From: an uncultured bacterium
Lineage (GTDB): Bacteria; Patescibacteriota; Gracilibacteria; Absconditabacterales; Absconditicoccaceae
NCBI GenBank assembly: GCA_903918675.1
Contig: CAIXFE010000061.1
Coordinates: 1-43,254, forward strand
DNA length: 43,254 nucleotides
Reading direction: 5' to 3'
A model generated the notes under the pieces. It saw only the letters and a program-made list of their open reading frames with translations, searched no databases and was not told the DNA's origin. Shown in pieces: positions 32,216-43,088 of the stretch; the stretch's first letter is position 1; each line of letters begins with the position of its first letter. The position numbers and the translations under genes are program-made.

Positions 32216-32298
32216 GGTAGTAGATTAAAAATATTAAAAGATTTAGAATATTAAAAGATTCAACAATACATTTTTTAGTCTTTTAATATATTAGTTTT

Positions 32299-35200
32299 TT
32301 AATTTAATTCAAAGATCATCACTTGACTACCGCCGCCCAAACTTTGTTGGAGAAGGTTATTGAGATAATCCTGATATTGTGTGTTTTGTGCCTTATAGAG
32401 ATTGATAAGGCCTACATATTGTGTGAGGATCATCCTCTCATCTTGTGTCAATGTCTGGATCTGAGTTTGTAATTGAGTGGGGTCAGGCTGACTTTGGCTG
32501 AGGAGCGTAGCTGCCACTTGCAATACTTTATTTTCATCTATCGTCTTCCCATACACATCCGCGATATCACCGATTGCTAGACCATTAGCTAGTCTTTGAG
32601 TGAATGTATCAGCTATGAAGGTAACCAATTGCTGAGACTCAGGGAAGAATCTGGGGATAGATAACTTCGCTCTCAAGAGGATAAGATCATCTGGCGACAT
32701 CTGACCGAAGACTTTTTCCAAGGTCTGGTCGTCCAAAGTAAATGCATATTTCGTCCCTAAATTATTGGTAGAGAAAAGACTGATATAGCCATCCTTTCGT
32801 AATTGTACGAGTCTACTAATAGCTCCCTGTTCTTGAATCTTTTTAGTGATAGGATCGAGCTTAGCAAAGAACCTATCGAATAGAGATTCATTTCCTTCTC
32901 CCATGACGACGGTTCAGATATTTGGATCTATCACAAGATATTTAACGTTATCATTACTCAATCTCTGATATGATTTACATGAATTATCATCAGACGTTTG
33001 TTCCCAGAATCGATCCAGCATACCATCACTTCTTATATTGTGCTGATTTTTGAGGAAGTATTGGATATACGTCCCTGCTATCAAAACACCATCTTTATTT
33101 GGTCTATTGGCTACGTAATCAATGAATTTATTATAATTTGGGAACTGAAGATCAAAGACATTCTTCCATCCATATTTACTTTGAACGTCTTGAGTTTGCT
33201 GGAGTTGATCGGTAAGCGTTGTCGTTTCTCCATTTCCCATCTTGTACCATTCAAAAGGACCACTAGCTCCTTGAGATGATATTCTCACAAAGTTCAATAC
33301 AAACTGGATAATAGTCCAAAGAGCAAAAAGGCATAAAAATACATAGATCATATTTTGTTTGTTCTTATTGTCTTCATCTCCCTCCATCATGTCTTTCAAG
33401 AAAAGGACTACGGTAAGGACTGTCCACATAATCAAACCGATACCATACCAGACGATACCTCCACCAATCACCCACCAGATTGCCCATCCGATAGTAGTCA
33501 CAGCGGACAACGCGATCAGATTTCTTTCTTTCTTAATAATCGAATAGATCAGACTCATGACTATAAAGATCAGCATAAATAGCCAAACAAATCCGATATC
33601 GGTATAGTAGCTACTTAGATTTTGAAGTGATCGATTAAATACCACATTGAGTGGAATAAGATATCTGTAAGGTACTTCTATCTTGCCTGCTGAGGTCTCA
33701 ATAGAATGATCCTGATAGTACTGTCTCAATGCTACTATATTGTCTCTAAATTCAGCTGGATTGATAGCTCCGGAGATCGTTGAGGCTTTAGCTGCGTAAG
33801 CAGCCAGTGCTCCACTTAGCAAATCATGCGCTGTTCCCTTGGGATTCACTTCAGCGAAAAGTGTCTTCAGTACGGGGAGATTGAAGTTGTCTATAGCATT
33901 CGCTTCTTTGCAGAGTAACTTCCCGTCATGACTGAGTCCATAACAGGTATCGTTGATAGGATAGATAAGCCTGAGAAGATGATATCCCAAACTCAAGCCA
34001 CTTCCTTTATCTACCTCTTTTCGTCCATATCCTACATATCTTCATACATCCTCATTCCCAGAAACAGCTTTTTTTAAATTTTGATTGAGATCTCCTGAAG
34101 AGAAAGTCTGCTGCTTGCATGCATTCAAAGAAAGAGAGCTAGTCTGTTGATTGAGAGTTACTTGATCGGTGCTGGTTTGTGGGACAGTAGAACCTGAATT
34201 AGTCGCGGCCAGTAAAATACTAGGTTTCTGATTTGCTCCAAGTAATAATGATCTCGTCCAATTGCCAATAGTCAAACTACCATCATTGATTCCTTTGACC
34301 AACACATTAGGTCCTTTGAATACAATAAGCGTAGCTAAACACACAGCCGCCCAGATCAAAATATAATTTACATACCCCTTCTTCTCTTGCCGGATATGTT
34401 TATAATTTTTCCACAACATCTTAATAAGGGCTATAATGATGATCAAAATCCCAATGAGAGCGATATACTTCCCTGGTCAAGTACGTAGGAGATCTGGTGC
34501 ATTATTTACTTGTAAAACTCCCATCATCCCGAGTGCGACGATACCAATTCACACTGACAAAAGAACATCTATTCGTAAGCCTATCATCAATATCCCAAAA
34601 AGTGCAATATCCAAAAACGCCGTAGGTTTAGCCATACTCGCTAACGCAAAGAAAAATCATGAAACGGCTACGTATTTCAGTGCATCTTTATGCACTAATG
34701 TTCCCTCTTTATGCGAATCGGAAATGAACTTCAAAAAGATAAATCCAGAAAGTATAGCTAAGATCGTCAATGCCATTACTCCAAGATCTGTCTTATTATC
34801 TACGAAGACCAAGAATGCGCCCATACCACTCGTCAACCAAAACAATATTCCTGTCCATCCCAAAGAGAAAGAAAGCTGACTGCTGTTTTCTTTCAGCTCT
34901 TTTTTTCAGAAAAAATGAAGCACCTCATTTACCAATCCAAGACCAAAGATCAGGACAAACATACTGCTGAGAAAATTCATAGCTACCGCAATAGTATCTG
35001 GAGAGAGCCAAAACCAGCTCTTGATAGGCTCGATAAGACTAAACCAGAAAGCGATAAACATATGCCAAAGATAAGGAGCTGCGGCAGCTGGGCCTATGTT
35101 GCCTCGAAGTACACCAAAATTTTCTGCGATGACTTTGGGGATATACATATATTCATGATTTGCATCCCAGGCAGTAGAATAAGGGATGAAAGAAAGCTGA

Positions 35201-35901
35201 AATCCAAAGAGATAATAGATGATAGAAATCCCTAATAAGATAAGCCCTACTCGCTTCCATCGATTCTGTTTGAGCTGGTGTAATTTAAATCCATCAAACA
35301 TCGAGCTTACTATAGGTTTATATATAGCCAGTTCATTTTTCATATACCAGACAAGACCACCAAGTCCCAAGAAAAGGATCCAAGTAAGCCATCCATAGAA
35401 TATTCCCAACATAGCAAAGATATATATTATCAAGAGGAGCACGCCAATACCCAATCAGAAATTGATGATCATCTCTTGTCGTCTTGTATCTTTAAACTTG
35501 ATCCATTTATTGGATATCCATGTCCCCAAAGCGAGAGCTCAGAGGATAAAATACATCCCCAAAAAATACAAGAGTAGGGTATTGATACATAAGATAAGAA
35601 ACCCAGCAGATCATCCTACGATACCTCACTTTATCATCACAAATGCCACGCCAAATATCAAAAGCGCCGCCGGCAGCATCCATATAAAGAATTTTTTCAG
35701 AGAAAACAATTTGGACTTCATGATATACCAGAGTGGTATCAGACTGGCGATGATTGCTCGGATGACTAATTCTCGATTTGCTCGGGATCCAAGCATGTCC
35801 TTATAGTAGGTATGATTTACCATGAACTCTTGAAAAATAGAAATGCCAAGCACACTCAGCACGATAATGCCGATAATCAGAAAGACCTTTTTTAATTTCA
35901 T
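32299..35901 (-). CDS. Large (~1200 aa) polytopic membrane protein, possible GT-C glycosyltransferase
   Basis: Six track ORFs join in one frame through several TGA: MKLKKVFLIIGIIVLSVLGISIFQEF...AFVMIKGGIVGGSAGFLIL...SFIPYSTAWDANHEYMYIPKVIAENFG...ELN*. Confidence 0.65.
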
Positions 35902-36010
35902 GGATCACGATGTTATAATTTAAAAAATTGTGGATATGATTTTATAGTCTATAAAGTCAAAAGTCTGTAAAGTCAAAAGTCTGTAGAGTCTAAGGTCTAA
36001 GTTCTAAGAT

Positions 36011-37702
36011 CTATTTCTTTCCATCATAAAAGAGATGCAACAACAACTTCGTCAAAGGCACATTGAAAAGTAAGGTCAAAACCATCGTCGTCAACATCAT
36101 AGATCCAAAACCCTTAAACATATTTGTTCCCATAGTAAACAAAATCAACGCAATCAATCCTGTACTCAATTGTCCATCTCTGATCGCTGTCCAACTTCTA
36201 TTTTTAGCTGTATCAATTGCTGATTCTCGACCTTTGCCTTCTTTACGTTCTTCGCGCAGTCTTTCATACATCAAGATATTGGCATCTACAGCCATACCTA
36301 TAGATAAAATGATAGCGGCAATTCCACTGAGGGAAAGTGCATAATCTATAAGCTTCATAAATGCAAACAATACGGAAAAGAAAGCGAGCAATACCAATGA
36401 GGTAAGAAGCATCTTCTTCCATCCATACATAAACAACATGAGCAAAGCAATAGCAAGGAATCCAGCCAATCATGCTCGCAGCGCTCCCGTGAGTGCACTG
36501 ACTCCTAATGTTGGGCTTATTTTCTCTTCTTGCATCAGGATCAATGGCGCAGGCATAGCTCCATCATTCAGTGCTGTCGCTAACTTTTGAGCGCTATCAC
36601 TGGTAAAATTTCCGTTGATTTCAGCTGTTCCTCCACAGATTTTACTTTGGATAGTAGGCGCAGTAAGTAGATTTCCTCCTACGAAAATAGCCATAGGTTT
36701 GCCAATGTTTGCTTCAGTAATACTACAGAAGATATCTTTCCCTTGATCATCGAGATTGATCGTGACTACAGGTTCACCGACCTCTGAAGTGCTTGTCCCT
36801 GCATATCTAAAATAAGCGCCATTGAGTAAATCGTTTTTACTATCTGTAGCAGCTATCCATGTCTCTCTGTCCTGGACAAAGATGTCTTCGATATCATAAA
36901 TGGTTTCCTGTTTACCAGACAAGTTTGCTGTGGTCTTGGAATTGAGACGGAAAAATGTAAATCCAACGAGATTTACGCCAGTCTGCACTGCAGATTTTCC
37001 TTGTGACGCAATGGTAGTATATTTACCATCTATCAAAGAAGAAAGTTGCCCGGGGGTAGCTTTAGCTAGCAAGGAAGGATCATTCTGGTACAGATCAGGA
37101 AGTTGGTTTAACGTCACTCCTGTATAATGAGTATAGAAGATATTCTCAGACATTCTACCATCTACGAGTTTTTGCATGGCATCAGGAGTTTTGCTGACCT
37201 CAGTTAAGATACTTTGTGCCAAAGTTTTTCTCTGCTGAATGCTTGCAGCTGTAGGAGTTTGAGGATTCTGAAGTTTAAATTCTAGTTCGAGTGTCTTCCC
37301 GATCAGGTCTTTGGCCTGGTCTAGATCTGCGATTCCTCAGATCTCTACTACGATATAATCTTGATTATCCATATTCTGTATATAGGCTTTGTAGTCGCTT
37401 ACTCCAAGTTTAGATATCCTTCCATCAATTTTTTGGCTGATAATGTTCTCGATATTCTTCTCGACAGAAGCAAGCTCTGTAGCATTGGTATAGGCCTGTG
37501 CATACTTATCAAAAGAAATTTTATAGGTCAATCTTGTTCCTCCTGAGACATCGAGTCCTTTTCTAAATTGCTGTGTTCACTGGAGTGTTAAGATAAATTT
37601 TCTCACCCCTGTAGTGGCATCGAATGATCTCCCGACGAAGAAGATGATAAAGAGTGACACAAGGCAGATACCCAAAAACAGGATTTTTTTGTTGATCTTC
37701 AT
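36011..37702 (-). CDS. secD: Protein translocase subunit SecD
   Basis: MKINKKILFLGICLVSLFIIFFVG...FRKGLDVSGGTRLTYKISF...AAIILSIGMAVDANILMYERLREERKEGKGRESAIDTAKNRSWTAIRDGQLSTGLIALILF; TGA=Gly; ends TAG. Confidence 0.9.
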
Positions 37703-37858
37703 GATATGTAATTCAAAAATATAAAACAAGACGCTAGCCACAACTATTTGTGGCAACGTCGGTTTTATCCCATTTTTCTGTGGGATAAAAAAATCTGACC
37801 TAAAGTCGGTAGACATGGTAGTCTTTTGGGCGAGTAATTCAAGAGAGACATGAGCTAC

Positions 37859-37928
37859 TTTGCTCCCGGGAGCAAAATTATGAAAATGTAGATAAGTAGC
37901 CACTTATCACCGATCTGCTCCCGGGAGC
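37859..37928. repeat. Twin-palindrome element copy 3
   Basis: TTTGCTCCCGGGAGCAAA (37859-37876) and GCTCCCGGGAGC (37917-37928), centres 55 bp apart; GATAAGTAGCCACTTATC hairpin between. Confidence 0.75.
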
Positions 37929-37939
37929 TGATGGACAAA

Positions 37940-39232
37940 TTATCCCAATTTCACTATCTTAAATACTTTTTTACCTTTTCTCAGGAGCAAAACACCATTT
38001 ATGAAATCATCCTCTTTTATGATCATTTGGGGATCATCAACTTTCACCTCATTGCAATATAATGATCACGATTGTAATAATTTTTTAGTTTCTCCATTTG
38101 ACTCTGTCAGTCCAGATTGTACAAAAAGATCCAATCCTCTGCACTCTGCACCCTGCACTCTGCACTCACTTCAACCAATTTCATGCATCAACGCATCAAT
38201 ATCTTCCTTCTTAAATCATTTGATAATCTCCATCCTATCTCCATCATTAAACAATACCTCAGAAATTTTAGAGGCTTGATCGACAGCGTCCTTATCGAAA
38301 ATGACTTCGATCACCGCCTTAGCAAGCTCTTTCTGCCCGTATCTCAACTCTGGTTTTTCATTATGTTTCTTTACGATATCTGAGACATGGTCGAAATCCA
38401 GTAAGGTCAAAACCTTCAAATATTTCTCTATATCCTGATCTGCGACGTTCATGAAGTATTGATACACGAAATACGGACTGGTCTTTTCATGGTCAAGCCA
38501 AATCGAGTTCCCTTCAGACTTCCCAAACTTTTTCCCCATAGCATCTGTGATCAAAGGGATCGTCAATGCATACGCTTCTTTATCATGTTTTTTTCTGATC
38601 AATTCTATCCCTGTCGTCACATTCCCCCGCTGATCAGATCATCCCAACTGCAGCTTCACACCTTCATTATGGAAGAGGTATTCAAAATCATATGCCTGGA
38701 TTAGCATGTAACTAAATTCCGCATACGAAATAGATTTATCAGGATCGGTAATTCTCTTTTTGACAGACTCTTTGGCGATCATCGTATTGACCGTCATATA
38801 TTTTCCAACCTCGGTCAGGAAATTTAAATAACTCATTCACTTATAGAAATCGTAGTTGTCGACCATCTTGTAATCGAATTTAAGATTGAATTTTTTCTGT
38901 AAATGTTTGAGGAAGGTATCTAACCGATCGTAAATACGTTGTTCGTTATGTCTGAGTTGGTCCTCGCCCAGGAACGTTCTTTCTGCGTCTTTGAGGCTGG
39001 GATCTCAGATCATCCCTGTCGCTCATCACACGAGAAAATAACAAGTATTTCCGTACTTCATCAGATTGACCGCAGCCATGATGGCGCACATATTCCCTAG
39101 TTGAAGAGAATCAGATGAGGGATCAAAACCAACATAAAATTTTTCTCCTCCTTTGGTATACAGATCAAATAATTTCTCATCAGAAAACTGGTAGAGGAGT
39201 CCACGTTGTTCTCGTTCTTCGCGCAAATGCAT
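37940..39232 (-). CDS. tyrS: Tyrosyl-tRNA synthetase
   Basis: KFYVGFDPSSDSLQLGNMCAIMAAVNLMKYGNTCYFLVGGATGMIGDPSLKDAERTFL...VGKYMTVNTMIAKESVKKRI...QLGGSDQRGNVTTGIELIRK...KFGKSEGNSIWLD; C-terminal S4-like domain; ends TAA. Confidence 0.93.
38137..38168. repeat. Short tandem repeat (CTGCACT) inside tyrS
   Basis: CTCTGCACTCTGCACCCTGCACTCTGCACTCA on plus, encoding SECRVQGAECRG on minus. Confidence 0.8.
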
Positions 39233-39380
39233 GGGAAAAATGATGAAATGATAAAATGCTGAAGTGATGAAATGCGACTGAACGCATGTGAAGGAGTCCC
39301 GCTCTAGCGGGAATGAAGTGATAAAATGATAAAGTGTCGTGACTATAACGATTTTGACCAGAAAAAAAAGAACAATCAAA

Positions 39381-40166
39381 TTATTTCCTAAAATGCTCAA
39401 TGCAATCATCATATCCTTCTTGAAATATTTTCCTTAGCGCCTTCTCCTTGATATCCATCACTCCTACGGGCAAGGGCTTGTAAAAGAGATGATCCACGAG
39501 TGGGAATTTTTCCAATGTCTGAGCTCTCAGAAGGATCTCGAATGAAATATTCAATGCATCGAAAATAGTTTTCAGTGACTGATTCTCTTTAAATTTATTG
39601 AGTGCGATACCGACGATCTGACTTGAAGGAAATTTTTTCTTTGCCTTATCTGCAGGAAAATTATTTATCAGTCCCCCATCCATCAAGAGCATATCTTTGA
39701 AGGGGACGGGCTCAAATATACCCGGGATAGACATGCTTCCTAATAGTGGTTCTACGAGTTCATCTTTTTCAAAAATTACAAATTCTGCCTTCTTCATGTC
39801 CGTCGTACCTATATACAGTGGGATGGCTAACTCCTGAAAGGTTTGTGGGAGGTCTTGGGAAAAGTTTTTTCTGAGGAATTTGTTACTCAACAATCACTTC
39901 TTGGGAAGGAGATTAAATTTTCTTATTCCGAAAGAAAAGAAATCTACAAATTTTTCATAGGTCTCTCGAGCAGTATATCCCGCAGCGATATATGATCACA
40001 CAATGGCTCATGCACTGACTCCGTAGATCGCTCTAATATTTTTATTCAATCAAAGTTTCTCCATTCCATGCAAAATGCCGAGAGCATATGCTCATCTCGC
40101 TCATCATCAGGAGATGACGAGGACAAAATCTTTGGAAGATGAAAATCTAGAAAAGAAATTACGCAT
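39381..40166 (-). CDS. Patatin-like phospholipase
   Basis: KDFVLVISGGGARGYALGILHGMEKLGLNKNIRAIYGVSAGAIVGSYIAAGYT...LLMDGGLINNFPADKAKK; GGGARG written TGA TGA TGA GCG AGA TGA. Confidence 0.9.
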
Positions 40167-40322
40167 GGTAAAAAAAGACGTTATAAAACGTCTTCAATAT
40201 AAATATTTATAAAGAAAAAACAAATCTAACCGATAGTGGAGAAAGGAGCTTTTGTGGTATCTGTCTTGATGATAATCTGATTGTTCGTTTTGAGCTAAGA
40301 GCTGCCAAGAAGTGATGGACGG

Positions 40323-40751
40323 CTAATCGCCAAAATGCAATGAATTTAAAATCCTTTGAATGTAAGCATTGTCATATCCTCATACAGACATAATATAAAT
40401 TACATTATTATCTACAAAACAGAGATCTGATTCTGCTCGTTTTCTCTCCGTGATATCAATTTCTGGAGCTGCAGGGACATAAAAAATAAGATTGGTGATA
40501 TATATATTTTTCCCTTGTATGACTTTTTCTATCGTTTTGTTGGATATGACGCCTTCATCATATCTATCAAGCGCACACCTATCCTTATCGTTCTGGCCTA
40601 TTCTTCATCAATCTACAGCCGTTGTGGTAAGTGTAAGATACTTCTCTTTAGTCACGTCTGTAAATGAAAGTCGCTCCATGCCATTATTAGTATATTCTCG
40701 CGATAGTAGGTATTTGGGTATGCTTATGCTAAAAAATCATTCGTAAATCAA
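40323..40751 (-). CDS. Hypothetical protein
   Basis: Code-25 ORF from TTG: LIYEGFFSISIPKYLLSREYTNNGMERLSFTDVTKEKYLTLTTTAVDGGRIGQNDKDRCALDRYDEGVIS...; ends TAG. Start uncertain. Confidence 0.45.
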
Positions 40752-40791
40752 TTTATTTCAAGAAATTAAAATAGTATATTTAACTCAAGAA

Positions 40792-41028
40792 ATGGATGTT
40801 CACGATCCAATATCTCATTGGAGCAATTGATTTGATGATGCATTAAACGAATGATTCTCGCTTATTCAAGTGGTTGTTGCATGAGAAATAACTGTTCAGA
40901 ATTGAGGATGTGAAGAAGTGTTAGATGAACACCCAAACAGCATGGTGCATACAGAAGACAGAAAAATAATAAAAAAATATTTCATGAGTGGGCTTTGTAA
41001 AGTAATAAAAAATATAGAGGGAAAATAA
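40792..41028 (+). CDS. Hypothetical small protein
   Basis: MDVHDPISHWSNGFDDALNEGFSLIQVVVAGEITVQNGGCEEVLDEHPNSMVHTEDRKIIKKYFMSGLCKVIKNIEGK*; several TGA=Gly. Confidence 0.55.
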
Positions 41029-41040
41029 GCCCTCTATATT
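41011..41040. terminator. Perfect hairpin between convergent genes
   Basis: ATATAGAGGG-AAAATAAG-CCCTCTATAT. Confidence 0.7.
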
Positions 41041-41090
41041 CAGTTATGAATGAAAAACAATAAAAAGAATACTTTTATTGATCATACAAA

Positions 41091-42062
41091 TTAATTTGCA
41101 TTGAAGTAAAATTTCACAGAGGTACTTGCATTGTTGGTAACGTTTCGTAAGTTAGTATGGGCATGCGGTGAGCTAGCGCCCGTCATCCCCACGGTTCCAA
41201 TCTTAGTGATGCCAGCCCGAACATATTTACCAACATACAGACTACTTTCTATGGCATTTAAATGTCCTACATAAAATCTGTAGGTGTTTCCACTGGTTTC
41301 TTGAACAATAGCTACATATTTACTCTGTCCAAGTGTAGTAGTGTATGTGCCATACGCTGATACATATCCATCCAATGGAGATCTGACTTCTGCTCCAAGA
41401 TCCTGGTTCCCATTACCACGATTCCAGTCATCAGAATAATACTCACTGGTGCCTGTATGATATCCATCGCCCCAGCCATCTCCATTGCCACCCTCTTCGC
41501 CACCTCTCCATGATTGAAGAATCCCATTGGCGATTACGGTTCTGCAGCTGCTAGCCCAACCGGTTCCATAGCTTGACCCATCCGCTCCAAATGGCCAGGA
41601 AATTGAGCTTATCCCAGTCGAAGAAAAAACATTATTGGTATTGCATAAGGTATAGGTATTGGAACTGATATTAGCTTTGCTGACGCTATACACATACCTC
41701 CAATCATACCATCCATTGATGATTATTTTTTGTGAGAGAGTCCAATAATTGCCTGTTCTGGACATCGGTAAATAGGTAGTAGTCCCGGTAGCTTTTTCAT
41801 ACAGTTTCACAGACAAAGCCAATGCACCAGAGACATCAAGTACCTTAAAAGCATAATACGTTGAATTGGGTTTCCCAAATTGAGGGATGACCATTGATTC
41901 AGTCATAGAAGTCAAAGTTTTTGGATGATTCCCAAATGTAGAAGAGTCCACACCGATAGCAGATATGCTACCATTGGAAGAAGAAGTACCCTGATCTTTT
42001 TGGCAAGCAGCCATGGCAAACAACAGGATCGAGACCAACGAAATGATAACAAGTTTTTTCAT
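41091..42062 (-). CDS. Lipoprotein with M23-type peptidase domain
   Basis: Lipobox MKKLVIISLVSILLFAMAAC; DWNRGNGNQDLGAEVRSPLDGYVSAYG...YVGHLNAIESSLYVGKYVRAGITKIGTVGMTGASSPHAHTNLRN. No in-frame TGA. Confidence 0.75.
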   Translation of the reverse strand: MKKLVIISLVSILLFAMAACQKDQGTSSSNGSISAIGVDSSTFGNHPKTLTSMTESMVIPQFGKPNSTYYAFKVLDVSGALALSVKLYEKATGTTTYLPMSRTGNYWTLSQKIIINGWYDWRYVYSVSKANISSNTYTLCNTNNVFSSTGISSISWPFGADGSSYGTGWASSCRTVIANGILQSWRGGEEGGNGDGWGDGYHTGTSEYYSDDWNRGNGNQDLGAEVRSPLDGYVSAYGTYTTTLGQSKYVAIVQETSGNTYRFYVGHLNAIESSLYVGKYVRAGITKIGTVGMTGASSPHAHTNLRNVTNNASTSVKFYFNAN

Positions 42063-42239
42063 AAAAATAATTTTTTGTTTGTTGTTGATAAATTGTTTTT
42101 GTACTAATTAATTTGGTGAATAATTTTTGTTTATTTCTCACGGGCACAAATGAAAGAATGTAAGGTTGTGAGCCTCCTTGCATCCTTGGAGATATATTGG
42201 GATTTTGTTTTACTTAGTTAAAGTCTAAACTCTACAATC

Positions 42240-42384
42240 TAAATTCCATAGTTCTAGGAGAGGAAACGTCTGATGTATATAGCCATATACTGATCCCTGT
42301 TTCACGGTGAGGCGAAGCAATGACGCGACCCTCTCCAAAACCGCGGCGATTGTACTCCAGAAAAAATAGAAAAATATGGACAAA
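42240..42384 (-). ncRNA. Candidate structured RNA
   Basis: TTTGTCC (42378-42384)-N23-TACAAT (42349-42354), then GGAGAGG...CCTCTCC closing stem with CGTC/GACG and GTATAT-GGCT-ATATAC inside. Confidence 0.35.
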
Positions 42385-42544
42385 TCGAAGACAAAAAAGT
42401 ACAGACTATCATTAGCATAATTTCGACGTCATAAAAGGGTCTCGCCTTGCTCAACCTTTTATTGCGTCTCAAATAAAAAATATGGACAAACAAAGGACAG
42501 AGAATATCCTGGTTGGCACACCCTTTTAATACATCTCAAATAAA

Positions 42545-42575
42545 AAAAACGGACAAATCAGAGACAGTCCGTAAC
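42545..42575 (-). terminator. Intrinsic terminator
   Basis: Minus: ACGGAC-TGTCTCTGATTT-GTCCGT-TTTTTTT. Confidence 0.6.
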
Positions 42576-42621
42576 CCCGCAGTTTAGTGCGCGGGTCTTA
42601 AAGTAGAAATTGAGAAAAAAA

Positions 42622-43059
42622 TTATATTACTAGTCGTACGACCAAAAGGACAATATCTAAGATCAATTCTCGTACAGAAAAATGTTTAAAAGGTCATTTG
42701 GTTTTGATTTTGGTATAGGGGTAAAACGGGAAATATTCTGAATCATCGATCAGATCAGCCATTAGGTGGACAAAATATGCGAGAGCGATGACATACAACA
42801 CCGAGCTATGAAATACGAATCCAGCGATCGCTATCACGGGAGGGATAAGGATATTGTGCAGATAATTTTTTTCGTAAGAAACTCATTCCTTTCACATAAA
42901 AGTCCTCAGCATTTTCTTCGGCTTCAGGAATAATCAGGATTTAATATAGGGGACGATATGGTCCGAATCTATAAGGAGTGATGTAGCTATGGCTGCCTCA
43001 TAATTCCCAGTAACTTTACCTATGATCATTCCCATGAGTACATGAGATACTACAAACAT
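42622..43059 (-). CDS. Integral membrane protein, YdjM/DUF457-like
   Basis: MFVVSHVLMGMIIGKVTGNYEAAIATSLLIDSDHIVPYIKSGLFLKP...YLHNILIPPVIAIAGFVFHSSVLYVIALAYFVHLMADLIDDSEYFPFYP...; ends TAA. Confidence 0.6.
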
Positions 43060-43088
43060 CTATGTATATATTAGAAAGAATAAAGTCT

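Noticed and set aside
33355-35806. Plus-strand ORFs opposite the large membrane protein
   Set aside because: Shadow ORFs; the minus strand is one 1201-codon code-25 frame.
38137-38168. CRISPR-like repeat
   Set aside because: Repeat unit of about 7-14 bp without spacers, inside tyrS. No CRISPR array or cas gene was seen in the window.
42240-42354. Hammerhead-type ribozyme
   Set aside because: CTGATG and GAAAC strings are present, but I could not arrange a complete conserved core with three stems on either strand.
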